From positions 124,001 to 188,000 of the forward strand of contig NZ_JAJMOY010000002.1 of assembly GCF_020991415.1 (NCBI RefSeq): a DNA stretch of 64,000 nt, in the 5' to 3' direction. The translations under genes were made by a program, and so were the position numbers. Positions 46,259-54,648 of this stretch are shown here, in pieces. Positions within the stretch are counted from its first letter, which is position 1, and the number at the start of each line of letters is the position of its first letter. Under the pieces are notes generated by a model. That model worked only from the letters and a program-made list of their open reading frames with translations. It was not told where the DNA came from and did not search any database. The stretch comes from Flavobacterium sp. ENC (lineage in GTDB: Bacteria; Bacteroidota; Bacteroidia; Flavobacteriales; Flavobacteriaceae).

Positions 46259-46978
46259 ATGAAAAATTTCCTTATACCCACTACTTTAAAAGAAGATACA
46301 ATCAGTGCTGTTAAATCAGCGGTGACTCAGGCAAAAAACACCAATTGTGAAATCGTCTTAATGATGACTTCAGAAGCTCCTGATTCTTTTTCATCCTCGC
46401 AGTTTTTGCGTGAAATGAGAGTTGGCCTGACTGCAAGCCAGGAAGAAGTCCTGGAAACCTGTCGCTACATTATCGAACATACGGCCAACTGCAAAATAAA
46501 AGTACACAACCAATATGGACTTTCATCACCGGTTTTCAAAGGAATCATTGACGCTTTTGATGTAAAACTGGTCATTCTGACTCCTTCTTATAAACAGGAA
46601 ACGAAACGCATTCATCAGTACTTGGTAAAATTAGCCGGAAATCAGAGATGCCCAATTTTACATTTAGGAACAGAAGCGTTCAGGGACGATTTCAATAAAG
46701 CGCTTTATATCGAAAACAGTAATGCGAATATGCATGTTAAAGATGTTCAGCAGTTTCTGAGCCAGAATTTCTCTTATGAAATCGTAAGCCAGACTGCTAA
46801 TTTTGACGATAACTACGAACAATTTGCCCCTTATTTATCAGAAGCAATATCAAAGTACGACATTGATTTGCTGGTGGAAACACGCAAAGGCGAAAAAATC
46901 AAATTTAAAAAATCCAAAAAAGAAACTGTCAACGATAAGCTTGGACTTCCGGTGTTGTCATTGTATGAAATGGTCTGA
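46259..46978 (+). CDS. Universal-stress-like protein
   Basis: 239 residues. The first half has the alpha/beta shape of universal stress proteins: LIPTTLKEDTISAVKSAV, then a helix, then LVILTPSYKQETKRIHQYLV. The G-x2-G-x9-G nucleotide loop is not clear. The second half (150-239) is a related, degenerate domain. It lies between a two-component system and a bestrophin, so a stress or ion-related role is plausible but not shown. Confidence 0.6.
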   Translation: MKNFLIPTTLKEDTISAVKSAVTQAKNTNCEIVLMMTSEAPDSFSSSQFLREMRVGLTASQEEVLETCRYIIEHTANCKIKVHNQYGLSSPVFKGIIDAFDVKLVILTPSYKQETKRIHQYLVKLAGNQRCPILHLGTEAFRDDFNKALYIENSNANMHVKDVQQFLSQNFSYEIVSQTANFDDNYEQFAPYLSEAISKYDIDLLVETRKGEKIKFKKSKKETVNDKLGLPVLSLYEMV

Positions 46979-47025
46979 TAACCCATTTCCTAAAAAGAAA
47001 ATAAGTTTAATTTAAAACCGAAAAT

Positions 47026-47973
47026 ATGTTATTAAAGAAAAGAATTCCAATGAAGTACGTTCTCGGAAAAATTAAAGTAGAATTAGGCCTGGTGCTGGCT
47101 TACACAATTTTGTTTGAAATTTTCCACAATTATTTTATAAACCTTCCCGTAGATATTCCAATTGCAATACCAACAATGATTGGTACTATTATATCCTTGT
47201 TATTAGCGTTTAAGTCCAATCAGGCCTATGACAGATGGTGGGAAGCCCGTATTGTCTGGGGTGCTATTGTAAACGATTCCAGAACGTTGATCCGTCAGGT
47301 ACTGACTTTTTATAAAGATCCTGATTTTTCTGTGGAAGCAAGCGAGTTCAAAGAAAATTTCGCGAAAAGACAAATTGCCTGGTGTTATAGTTTAGGTCAG
47401 GCATTACGAAACAGAGATGCCATCACACCGATTGAAGGATTAATCAGTGAAGAAGAATTGCGTTTTGTAAAAAATCATCAAAACATACCGAATGCCATTT
47501 TAATGCTTCACGCCAAAGATCTTCGAAATGCTAAAAATACGAAACACATCAACATGTACCAGCAGGTAGAAATTGATAATACTTTGTCGAGATTATGTGA
47601 TGCCATGGGGAAATGTGAGCGTATTAAAAACACTATTTTTCCAACAACCTACAGTATGTACATCAGATTGACCTTGTGTTTGTTTATTTTGCTATTGCCT
47701 TTCGGATTAATCAGTGTATTGAGCTGGTTTGCTATTCCATTGATTACCGCTATTGCCGGAGCTTTCTTTTTAATCGAGAGGATGGCGATTCACTTGCAGG
47801 ATCCTTTCGAAAACAGGCCTACAGATACACCGGTAACGGCTATTTCGAACACGATTGAAAAAAACATCATGCAGATGCTAAACGAATATCAAAGCGAATT
47901 TGATATCATCAAAGAATTTAATCTTAGTGCAGAACCGGCAAAAGTAGACAAGAATACCTACTATGTTTTATAA
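47026..47973 (+). CDS. Bestrophin-family anion channel
   Basis: 315 residues. The bestrophin signature appears as AFKSNQAYDRWWEARIVWGAIVNDSR (given here as key parts SNQAYDRWWEAR and VWGAIVND), with RNRDAI and DPFENRPTDTP near the end. Bacterial bestrophins are chloride/anion channels in the inner membrane; others have been linked to bicarbonate. It lies 47 bases downstream of the stress-like gene, within one plus-strand unit. Confidence 0.9.
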   Translation: MLLKKRIPMKYVLGKIKVELGLVLAYTILFEIFHNYFINLPVDIPIAIPTMIGTIISLLLAFKSNQAYDRWWEARIVWGAIVNDSRTLIRQVLTFYKDPDFSVEASEFKENFAKRQIAWCYSLGQALRNRDAITPIEGLISEEELRFVKNHQNIPNAILMLHAKDLRNAKNTKHINMYQQVEIDNTLSRLCDAMGKCERIKNTIFPTTYSMYIRLTLCLFILLLPFGLISVLSWFAIPLITAIAGAFFLIERMAIHLQDPFENRPTDTPVTAISNTIEKNIMQMLNEYQSEFDIIKEFNLSAEPAKVDKNTYYVL

Positions 47974-48000
47974 TTAATGTTAGTCAATTTTAATTGTTGG

Positions 48001-48036
48001 CCAGACAATGCATGTATTTGTGTTGTCTGGTTTTTT
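48001..48036 (+). terminator. Terminator after the bestrophin gene
   Basis: CCAGACAA pairs with TTGTCTGG over a 14-base loop, followed by six T. Confidence 0.85.
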
Positions 48037-48127
48037 ATTTGCTATAATTCCTGCAAGGTTTTTTTAACCTTGTAGGGGTGACATTATATTCAAAACCTAT
48101 AGAGTAGATTAATTTTATGAATTTGTT

Positions 48128-48200
48128 TGTCACGAATTGCACAAATTTTCACGAATTATTTCATCGTACTGATTTGTGAAAATTCGTGCAATTCGTGGCA
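48128..48200. repeat. Inverted repeat of the GCCACGAATT family, second copy
   Basis: The left arm opens TGTCACGAATTGCACAAATT (48128-48147) and the right arm ends GTGCAATTCGTGGCA (48186-48200). It matches the copy at 20971-21045 in wording and arm layout. Confidence 0.7.
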
Positions 48201-48207
48201 GCCTTTT

Positions 48208-49629
48208 TTAATACGAATGAAGCAACCTGCCTAAAGTCTGAATTGATTGTCGTAATTCATTGGTCCACGGCAAACCAAAACTCAGCCGCATGCAATTCGA
48301 GAACTGATCCTGAAAAGAAAAAATCCTTCCCGGGGCAATACTAATATGATGCTTCATCGCGAGATGGTAAAAATCGGCGGTATCTATTTTTTTATCCAGT
48401 TCTATCCAAAGAAAAAATCCGCCCTGCGGCTGACTCACTTTAGTTCCGGCGGGAAAAGATTCCAGAACTGTATTGATATAATTATTGCAGTTATGATTCA
48501 GAATCTGACGAATTTTTCGAAGATGGTTCTCATAGCGCCCGTTTTTAAGAAAATCGCCTACAACCTCATGTGTGATGGTCGGAGAGGACAGTGTATGGTA
48601 AATTTTATTTCTCAGGATTTCCTTTTTAAATTTCCCCGGCGAGACCCATCCCACGCGATAGCCCGGAGCCAGTGTTTTAGATACCGAACTGCAGCAAAGC
48701 ACAATACCGCTTTCGTCATACGTTTTGCAATTGGTCGGGCGGCTGGAACCAAAATACAAATCACCGTGAATATCGTCTTCAATTAGAGGAACATTATAAA
48801 ATTCCATCAATCGTACAATCTCTTTTTTGTGCTCCACAGGCATCATGCTTCCGGAAGGATTGCTGAAATTGCTCATAAGCACACAGGCCTTTACTTTTTT
48901 GGCAGCAATGGCTTTTTTTACGGCATCCAGTTCTATTCCTGTGGTCATATTGGTCGGCAGTTCCATGATATACAAGCCCAATGATTTTGACAATTGCAGC
49001 AGGCCGAAATAAGCAGGACTTTCGATAATGATGGTATCTCCCGGTTTAGTCAGCGTCATGAGGCAGTGCGAAATAGCACTGGTACAGCCCGGCGTTGTAA
49101 TAATATCCTCTTCGGTAAGCGATCCGCCCCAGGTAAAAGACCATCTGGCGATTTCGCGTCTCAGATTCGGATTGCCCTGTACTTCTTCATAACTGGTTCC
49201 GCTATTGGGCAGGGAACGCATCGCCTGAATCATTCCTTTGTTTAATTTCGCAATAGGAAGAAGTTCATTCGAAGGAAATCCCAAAGAAAGCATCGTGATA
49301 TTTTTATCGGTCATGTTGCCGTAAACCTGATCGATTAAATCCTCGCGGTCAATATTCAGGCATTTTGAAACCGGACTGCTTGAACTCGGTTCCGCAATTA
49401 CTCTTGCAGAAGTATTACTTACATAATACCCGGATTGCGGTCTGGACTCAATCAGGGAACGGCTTTCGACTTCGTAATAAGCCTTACTCACCGTGCTCAT
49501 GCTGTAACCCGTTTCCGAACAGACTTCCCGAATAGAAGGCAGTTTGTCTCCAACATTCAGGACACCCGATTTGATCTGCTTTTCAATTCGGTCCGCAAAC
49601 TGAAGATATAAGTAATTTGAATTTTTCAT
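48208..49629 (-). CDS. MocR-type regulator (GntR HTH plus aminotransferase)
   Basis: 473 residues. A GntR winged helix (about 1-75, with LPSIREVCSETGYSMSTVSKAYYEVE) precedes a fold-type I PLP domain with Lys318 in CCSSVSKTLAPGYRVGW. Proteins of this layout usually regulate the adjacent gene in response to PLP or amino acids, and some retain aminotransferase chemistry. It diverges from an EamA transporter, a common regulator-target pair. Confidence 0.9.
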   Translation of the reverse strand: MKNSNYLYLQFADRIEKQIKSGVLNVGDKLPSIREVCSETGYSMSTVSKAYYEVESRSLIESRPQSGYYVSNTSARVIAEPSSSSPVSKCLNIDREDLIDQVYGNMTDKNITMLSLGFPSNELLPIAKLNKGMIQAMRSLPNSGTSYEEVQGNPNLRREIARWSFTWGGSLTEEDIITTPGCTSAISHCLMTLTKPGDTIIIESPAYFGLLQLSKSLGLYIMELPTNMTTGIELDAVKKAIAAKKVKACVLMSNFSNPSGSMMPVEHKKEIVRLMEFYNVPLIEDDIHGDLYFGSSRPTNCKTYDESGIVLCCSSVSKTLAPGYRVGWVSPGKFKKEILRNKIYHTLSSPTITHEVVGDFLKNGRYENHLRKIRQILNHNCNNYINTVLESFPAGTKVSQPQGGFFLWIELDKKIDTADFYHLAMKHHISIAPGRIFSFQDQFSNCMRLSFGLPWTNELRQSIQTLGRLLHSY

Positions 49630-49661
49630 AAAAGAAACTGTTATGGTGCAATTTACAAAAA

Positions 49662-49681
49662 CTGTATCTGTATTGCTGTAT
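49662..49681. promoter_or_regulatory. Triple CTGTAT direct repeat in the MocR/EamA divergent region
   Basis: CTGTAT occurs at 49662, 49668 and 49676, close to where divergent promoters should lie. Direct-repeat operators are typical of MocR proteins. Confidence 0.5.
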
Positions 49682-49731
49682 TATTTTTATGAAATTTGCT
49701 TCATCAGAAAAATTAACCAAAAACAAACCCC

Positions 49732-50646
49732 GTGAAAACAACAAAATATTATTTAGCTGCGATTACTGCTTACACCATTTGGGGATTTTTTAGCCTCGTG
49801 CTAAAACCGATCCATGAATACCCTTCTTTAGATATTTTGTTCAACCGCGTTTTTAGCTGTGCTATTCTGATGTTAGTGATTGCTTTTACCTTTAAGAGAA
49901 AAAGTATCAGGGAAACAGTTGAGATTTTTAAAAACTTATCAAAAGCAGAAAAAAGAAAAACCCTGTTGTTAAATTTTGGAGGCAGCTTCTTTTTAATGGC
50001 CAATTGGTTTACGTTTATTTATGTCATGAATCATGTGAGCGTTAAAGCAACCTCCCTGGCCTATTTGGTATGTCCGATCTTAACCACTTTGCTTGCGTAT
50101 TTTCTTTTGCACGAAAAGCTGTCAAAAACACAGTGGGTTTCAGTCGGTCTAAGCGTTTCAGGCTGCTTGCTTTTATCCTACACCAATATTATGGATATGG
50201 TTTTCAGTATTGTCATTGGATTGACGTATGCCGCCTATTTGGTAAGCCAGCGTGTAAATAAAGGGTTTGATAAATTTATTATACTCACGTTTCACATTAC
50301 GTTGGCAGGACTGGTTTTGTTGCCTTTTTATCCGGTTTACAGCGGACCGGTACCAACAGAATTTAAGTTTTATTTTTGTATAGAAACCATTGCCGTACTT
50401 TTTACGATCTTCCCTTTGTTTCTGAATTTATACGCTCTTTCAGGACTTAATTCTTCAACGGTCGGAATGCTTTTAAATATCAATCCGATGATTGCTTTTG
50501 CGCTGGCGGCCTTTGTTTTTAACGAACAAATCGGGACGTTACAGATTGTGGCATACAGCATTATTTTCATTGCCGTTCTGGTGTTTAATTCGCATCATCT
50601 TTTTGCCCTGAGGGAAAAATATTTGCCCGCGACTAAAAACACATAA
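49732..50646 (+). CDS. EamA/RarD-like transporter
   Basis: 304 residues, starting with GTG at 49732. About ten membrane helices in two EamA repeats: the first opens YYLAAITAYTIWGFFSLVLK and the second with VFSIVIGLTYAAYLVSQRVNKG. Members export metabolites such as amino acids. It diverges from a MocR regulator, so it is probably controlled by it. A terminator follows. Confidence 0.88.
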   Translation: MKTTKYYLAAITAYTIWGFFSLVLKPIHEYPSLDILFNRVFSCAILMLVIAFTFKRKSIRETVEIFKNLSKAEKRKTLLLNFGGSFFLMANWFTFIYVMNHVSVKATSLAYLVCPILTTLLAYFLLHEKLSKTQWVSVGLSVSGCLLLSYTNIMDMVFSIVIGLTYAAYLVSQRVNKGFDKFIILTFHITLAGLVLLPFYPVYSGPVPTEFKFYFCIETIAVLFTIFPLFLNLYALSGLNSSTVGMLLNINPMIAFALAAFVFNEQIGTLQIVAYSIIFIAVLVFNSHHLFALREKYLPATKNT

Positions 50647-50688
50647 GTCCGAAGCGATAAAATTACCAGAATCTTAACAGCATATTAA

Positions 50689-50724
50689 AACAGGAATGAT
50701 TATTTTTCATTGCTGTTTTTTTTG
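50689..50724 (+). terminator. Terminator after the EamA gene
   Basis: AACAGGAATGA pairs with TCATTGCTGTT with one G-G mismatch and is followed by T residues. Confidence 0.7.
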
Positions 50725-50777
50725 TTTTTACGAAAAGGCAGTTGCAATTTAATTTCCAAATAGCTCAATATTATTTT

Positions 50778-53039
50778 ATGAAAAATACGAAACTACAAGC
50801 CTTTATTCCTTTGTTTTATCTGGTATGGTCCGATGATCTTCTGACACAGAAAGAGTTTGCGACTTTACAGGAATTTATTACATCGCTTACTTTTCTTTCA
50901 GCGGAAGAACAGCAATATTTGGTTTCCAAAGTTGATATTTCGAATCCGCCTTCCCGAAACGAACTCGCCGAATGGAAAGGGGATATAGAGAAAAGCATTA
51001 AAGATAAATCTTCCATAAAATCTGTTTTTGATATCGCAGTGGCACTTTCCGATACCCATCTGGATATTTCGACATTAAAATCTGATTTTACAAAACTCGA
51101 AAATGATCTGGGTGTTTTAGGCGAGGAGGTCATTCAGAATTTCAAAGCAAAAGCGGAATCCTTTACGGCCAGTTCCCAGGCCAACAGTACTTTTGACATT
51201 CAGAAAATCACCGAACTTTTAGACGGTAAAGAAGCCGCAATTATCAAAAAGGTAAAATCGGTTATTTCAAGACCGGAGTTCGCTTACGAAACTTCAACAG
51301 ACATCAAAGTGTATCGCGAAACAGTATACAACTGGTGTAAAATTCTCGCTGCTGAAAATCTCGGAAATATGGCGTACCCAAAACAATATGGAGGAGGAGA
51401 AAACATAGCCGATTATTTTGCTATTATGGAAACCCTGAGTTACCACGATCTCAGTCTGGTAATCAAATTTGGAGTTCAGTTTGGACTTTGGGGAATGAGC
51501 GTTCAGTCATTAGGAACAGAGAAACATTACGCCAAATATTTAAAAGATATTGGTTCATTGAAGCTTCCGGGCTGTTTTGCCATGACCGAAACACATCACG
51601 GGTCCAATGTAAAAGGGCTTGAAACTACGGCAACTTATAATCACAGCAATCAGACTTTTACGATTCATACGCCCAATAAAAATGCGCAAAAAGAATACAT
51701 TGGTAACGCAGCCGTTCACGGACAAATGGCCACTGTTTTCGCCAAACTGATTATTGACGGTCATGATTACGGTGTAAATGCTTTTGTAGTCCCTTTGCGC
51801 GATACAAATGGCAATACGTTACCAGGAATTACCATTGGCGATTGCGGCCACAAAATGGGATTAAACGGTGTAGATAACGGAACCATTAGTTTCGATCAGG
51901 TGGAGATTCCAAAAGAGAACATGCTGGACCGTTTTGCTTCCGTAAACGATAAAGGCGAATTTGAAAGCCCGATTCCGAGCGACAACAGACGTTTCTTTAC
52001 CATGTTGGGAACCTTGGTAGGAGGCAGAATCGGAATTCCGCGGTCGGCTCTGGCAGCAGCTAAATCAGGACTTACAATTGCTATTCGCTACAGCGATCAG
52101 CGCAGACAATTTGGTCCCGAAGGCGGTTCTGAAGTACCCATTTTAAATTACCGCATGCACCAGCGCCGATTATTGCCGCACTTAGCGAAAACCTACGCGG
52201 TACATTTTGCCTTACAATACCTGACAAACCGTTTTCTGAACAGAACCGAATCGGAAATGCAGGAAATCGAAGCTCTGGCGGCCGGAATGAAATCCTATTC
52301 GACCTGGAGTACGAGGGATATTTTGCAGGAATGCCGCGAAGCTATCGGAGGAAAAGGATATTTGTCTGAAAACCGGATTGATGCTTTAAAAAACGATACG
52401 GAAATCTATACCACTTTTGAAGGAGACAATACCGTGTTGATGCAATTGGTAGCTAAAAACCGCTTATCTGAATTTAGAAAAGCCTTTGGTGAAATGGGTT
52501 CTTTGGGAATCATCAATTATGTGTATGAAAATGCAAAAACGGCTATCGCTGAGAAAAACCCAATAGCTACACGCAAAACTGATGACGAACATCTGCTTGA
52601 TTCCGAATTTCATTTGCAGGCATTTATTCATAGGGAAAAAACAATTTTAGCATCGGCAGCACGACGTATCAAAAAACTGGTCGATGGCGGTTTAGAGCCT
52701 TATGATGCTTTTAATGTGGTACAACATCAGATGATTGATGTCGCTCAGGCTTATTTAGAAAGAATTGTGTTAGAGCAATTCCAGGCAGCAATAAAAACTG
52801 TTGAAGATGAAAATTCAAAAGTAATACTGACCAAATTATATCAATTATATGCGCTTTCTCAAATAGAAAAAAACAAAGGCTGGTATCTCGAAGACGGTTA
52901 CATGGAAGCCGTGAAAACCAAAGCCATCCGTAAAATGGTCAATCAGCTTTGTTGGGATATTCGTCCGGATGCCGTATCATTGGTGAATGCTTTTGATATT
53001 CCGGAAAGTTGTCTGGCAGCGCCTATTGCTGTTGATTAG
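50778..53039 (+). CDS. Acyl-CoA oxidase/dehydrogenase-like flavoprotein
   Basis: 753 residues from the ATG at 50778; an in-frame start 36 bases upstream would be inside the spacer. It has an N-terminal extension (1-170), an acyl-CoA dehydrogenase fold with AMTETHHGSNVKGLETTATY and GMNGVDNGTISF-like LNGVDNGTISFDQVEIPKEN, and a large C-terminal domain with YSDQRRQFGPEGGSEVPIL and YTTFEGDNTVLMQ. Two-helical-domain length and the FGP..E..IL segment resemble eukaryotic acyl-CoA oxidases. It oxidises an acyl-CoA; chain length unknown. Confidence 0.88.
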   Translation: MKNTKLQAFIPLFYLVWSDDLLTQKEFATLQEFITSLTFLSAEEQQYLVSKVDISNPPSRNELAEWKGDIEKSIKDKSSIKSVFDIAVALSDTHLDISTLKSDFTKLENDLGVLGEEVIQNFKAKAESFTASSQANSTFDIQKITELLDGKEAAIIKKVKSVISRPEFAYETSTDIKVYRETVYNWCKILAAENLGNMAYPKQYGGGENIADYFAIMETLSYHDLSLVIKFGVQFGLWGMSVQSLGTEKHYAKYLKDIGSLKLPGCFAMTETHHGSNVKGLETTATYNHSNQTFTIHTPNKNAQKEYIGNAAVHGQMATVFAKLIIDGHDYGVNAFVVPLRDTNGNTLPGITIGDCGHKMGLNGVDNGTISFDQVEIPKENMLDRFASVNDKGEFESPIPSDNRRFFTMLGTLVGGRIGIPRSALAAAKSGLTIAIRYSDQRRQFGPEGGSEVPILNYRMHQRRLLPHLAKTYAVHFALQYLTNRFLNRTESEMQEIEALAAGMKSYSTWSTRDILQECREAIGGKGYLSENRIDALKNDTEIYTTFEGDNTVLMQLVAKNRLSEFRKAFGEMGSLGIINYVYENAKTAIAEKNPIATRKTDDEHLLDSEFHLQAFIHREKTILASAARRIKKLVDGGLEPYDAFNVVQHQMIDVAQAYLERIVLEQFQAAIKTVEDENSKVILTKLYQLYALSQIEKNKGWYLEDGYMEAVKTKAIRKMVNQLCWDIRPDAVSLVNAFDIPESCLAAPIAVD

Positions 53040-53125
53040 GGATATGGAGTTATGAGTTAAGAGTTATGAGTTAAGAGTTATGAGTTAAGAGTTATGAGTT
53101 AAGAGTTATGAGTTAGAAGTTAAGA
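53040..53125. repeat. Tandem GAGTTATGAGTTAA array
   Basis: Four or five copies of GAGTTATGAGTTAA. Same words as at 26108. Confidence 0.6.
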
Positions 53126-53150
53126 GTAAAGAAGATAGATTTTTTTAAGA

Positions 53151-53190
53151 GCTTTGTTGAAGTTTTAAACTTTGACAGAGCTTTTTTTTT
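53151..53190 (+). terminator. Terminator after the acyl-CoA oxidase gene
   Basis: GCTTTGTTGAAGTTT pairs with AAACTTTGACAGAGC using several G-U pairs, followed by nine or ten T. Confidence 0.75.
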
Positions 53191-53201
53191 ACTCCAAAGT
53201 T

Positions 53202-53328
53202 TGTCATTTCGACGAAGGAGAAATTACACTAGAAACTACGCAAAGAAAGTTGCCAATCTTTGTCGAATTACGAGTGTGATTTACTTCGTTTGTTCACTGC
53301 CTCTCGAGTCTCCTTCGTCGAAATGACA
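53202..53328. repeat. Dispersed GTCATTTCGACGAAGGAG inverted repeat, second copy
   Basis: 20-base arms TGTCATTTCGACGAAGGAGA (53202-53221) and TCTCCTTCGTCGAAATGACA (53309-53328) are exact inverse copies. The loop contains CAATCTTTGTCGAATTACGA, near-identical to the loop at 37550. Downstream to 53477 are CGAGCGATAGCGAACAGGCG words and no gene. Confidence 0.75.
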
Positions 53329-53477
53329 CCAAATAAAAAAAATCTGCAAACCCGAGCGATAGCGAACAGGCGAAGCAATCTGCCAAATCTGCGTGAAATA
53401 AATTTCTATAACATTATAATATCTGGCAAAAAAAAACTTTAATGAACTTACATCACTTATATGGTGAATAATTCCTG

Positions 53478-54224
53478 TTACCAGCTTCCTTTTAAACCTT
53501 CTTTTAAGGCAGCATTGTATTTTTCCAGATCGAAACTATACAAATCAGGTGATTTGTGTGCACCGCCTTTACGCGATTCTTCCAGTTTTGTGAGGATATC
53601 GTAACGCAGGATTTTTCGGTAGAAATTTCCACGGTTTAATTTTTTTCCTAAAATGGCCTCGTATAATTTTTGAAGCTCCGGCATCGTAAACTTTTCCGGA
53701 AGCAGGTTATAACCAATCGGGTGATTGTTTAGTTGTTCCCGAAGTGTAAGCAGGGCTTTGTCAAAAATAGTTCTGTGATCCATCATAAAATCGGGCAGTT
53801 CGGTAATAGATTTCCATTCGCAGGCAGTAGAATACTGATCGATAACTAATTTCACATTCGTATATTCCGCCAAAGCATAGTACCCGATGGAAACAAAACG
53901 CTGTTTGTTCCAAAGGGAGTCATCATATTCCTCAAAAGCACTTTCAGAACGATTTAGATTTCCGAAAGTATAAAATTGCTGCAGGTAGATATTTTCAGTT
54001 CCGGTCCTGTCTTTCAGGATACGTATCGCGGCATCATCTACATTTTCGTCTTTTCTGACATAGCCGCCGGGAAGTCCCCAACGCTCCTGATCTTTCATTT
54101 TTATAGTCAACACCTGAAGCGTCGTTTCGTGAAAACTGAAAATAACGCAGTCTATAGAAAGCGTCGGAATATATTTATTCCAGGACTCTTCGGATTGCTG
54201 TTCAAGTATTTTTTTGAATTCCAT
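53478..54224 (-). CDS. Nudix-fold transcription regulator (NrtR/AraR-like)
   Basis: 248 residues: a Nudix domain (about 20-155) and a C-terminal winged helix (165-248, with GNFYRKILRYDILTKLEESR). The Nudix box G-x5-E-x7-R has lost the Glu residues needed for hydrolysis (GGYVRKDENVDDAAIRILKD), so it is a ligand sensor rather than an enzyme. In Bacteroides similar proteins regulate arabinose use. Here it diverges from a GH3 glycosidase, which suggests control of glycan genes. Confidence 0.88.
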   Translation of the reverse strand: MEFKKILEQQSEESWNKYIPTLSIDCVIFSFHETTLQVLTIKMKDQERWGLPGGYVRKDENVDDAAIRILKDRTGTENIYLQQFYTFGNLNRSESAFEEYDDSLWNKQRFVSIGYYALAEYTNVKLVIDQYSTACEWKSITELPDFMMDHRTIFDKALLTLREQLNNHPIGYNLLPEKFTMPELQKLYEAILGKKLNRGNFYRKILRYDILTKLEESRKGGAHKSPDLYSFDLEKYNAALKEGLKGSW

Positions 54225-54240
54225 GGGAAAGAAGTATTTC

Positions 54241-54271
54241 CAAATTTAGTTTTTTGAAAGCTACAAATCAA
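54241..54271 (-). promoter_or_regulatory. Promoter of the Nudix regulator
   Basis: The complement has TTG (54269-54271), 20 bases, TAAATTTG (54241-54248). ATG at 54224. Confidence 0.6.
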
Positions 54272-54554
54272 GTTGCTTAAGTTTTTTCTGATAAAATGAT
54301 TAGTGTGATGAAAAAAGATGCTCACGCTGTTTCTTTATTTGTCTGCTTTTTCTCTTCCTGTTTTTTGTGATTTAAAATTAGCTTTTCTGTTAATTTAAAT
54401 ATTTTACGCAAACGAAATAGTCTTTTTTGGACTTCATTTTGATAAATCATTTATAGATTGCATTTTTAAGTTTTATGGAATTTTTTAGCTTCTATTGATT
54501 TGATAATTAAAATTATACAAGATTTATTTGTTGAAATGAGAAATTGTAATTAAT

Positions 54555-54575
54555 ATTGCTTCATAATGAAGCAAT
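54555..54575. promoter_or_regulatory. Perfect 21-base palindrome upstream of the GH3 gene
   Basis: ATTGCTTCAT-A-ATGAAGCAAT, two exact 10-base arms with one central base, 74 bases before the GH3 start. This is operator-like. The rest of the 424-base region 54225-54648 is AT-rich and shows no gene; an obvious -7 box for the GH3 gene was not found. Confidence 0.55.
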
Positions 54576-54648
54576 GATTTTTTTAATTCTTAAAAAGATT
54601 GAAAGAAAAGCTGAAATGAAAACAGACTTTTAAACTAATCTATCTACC

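Noticed and set aside
53260..53442. Frame of 60 codons in the repeat block
   Set aside because: It lies within the dispersed inverted repeat and its right flank; no start signal or family.
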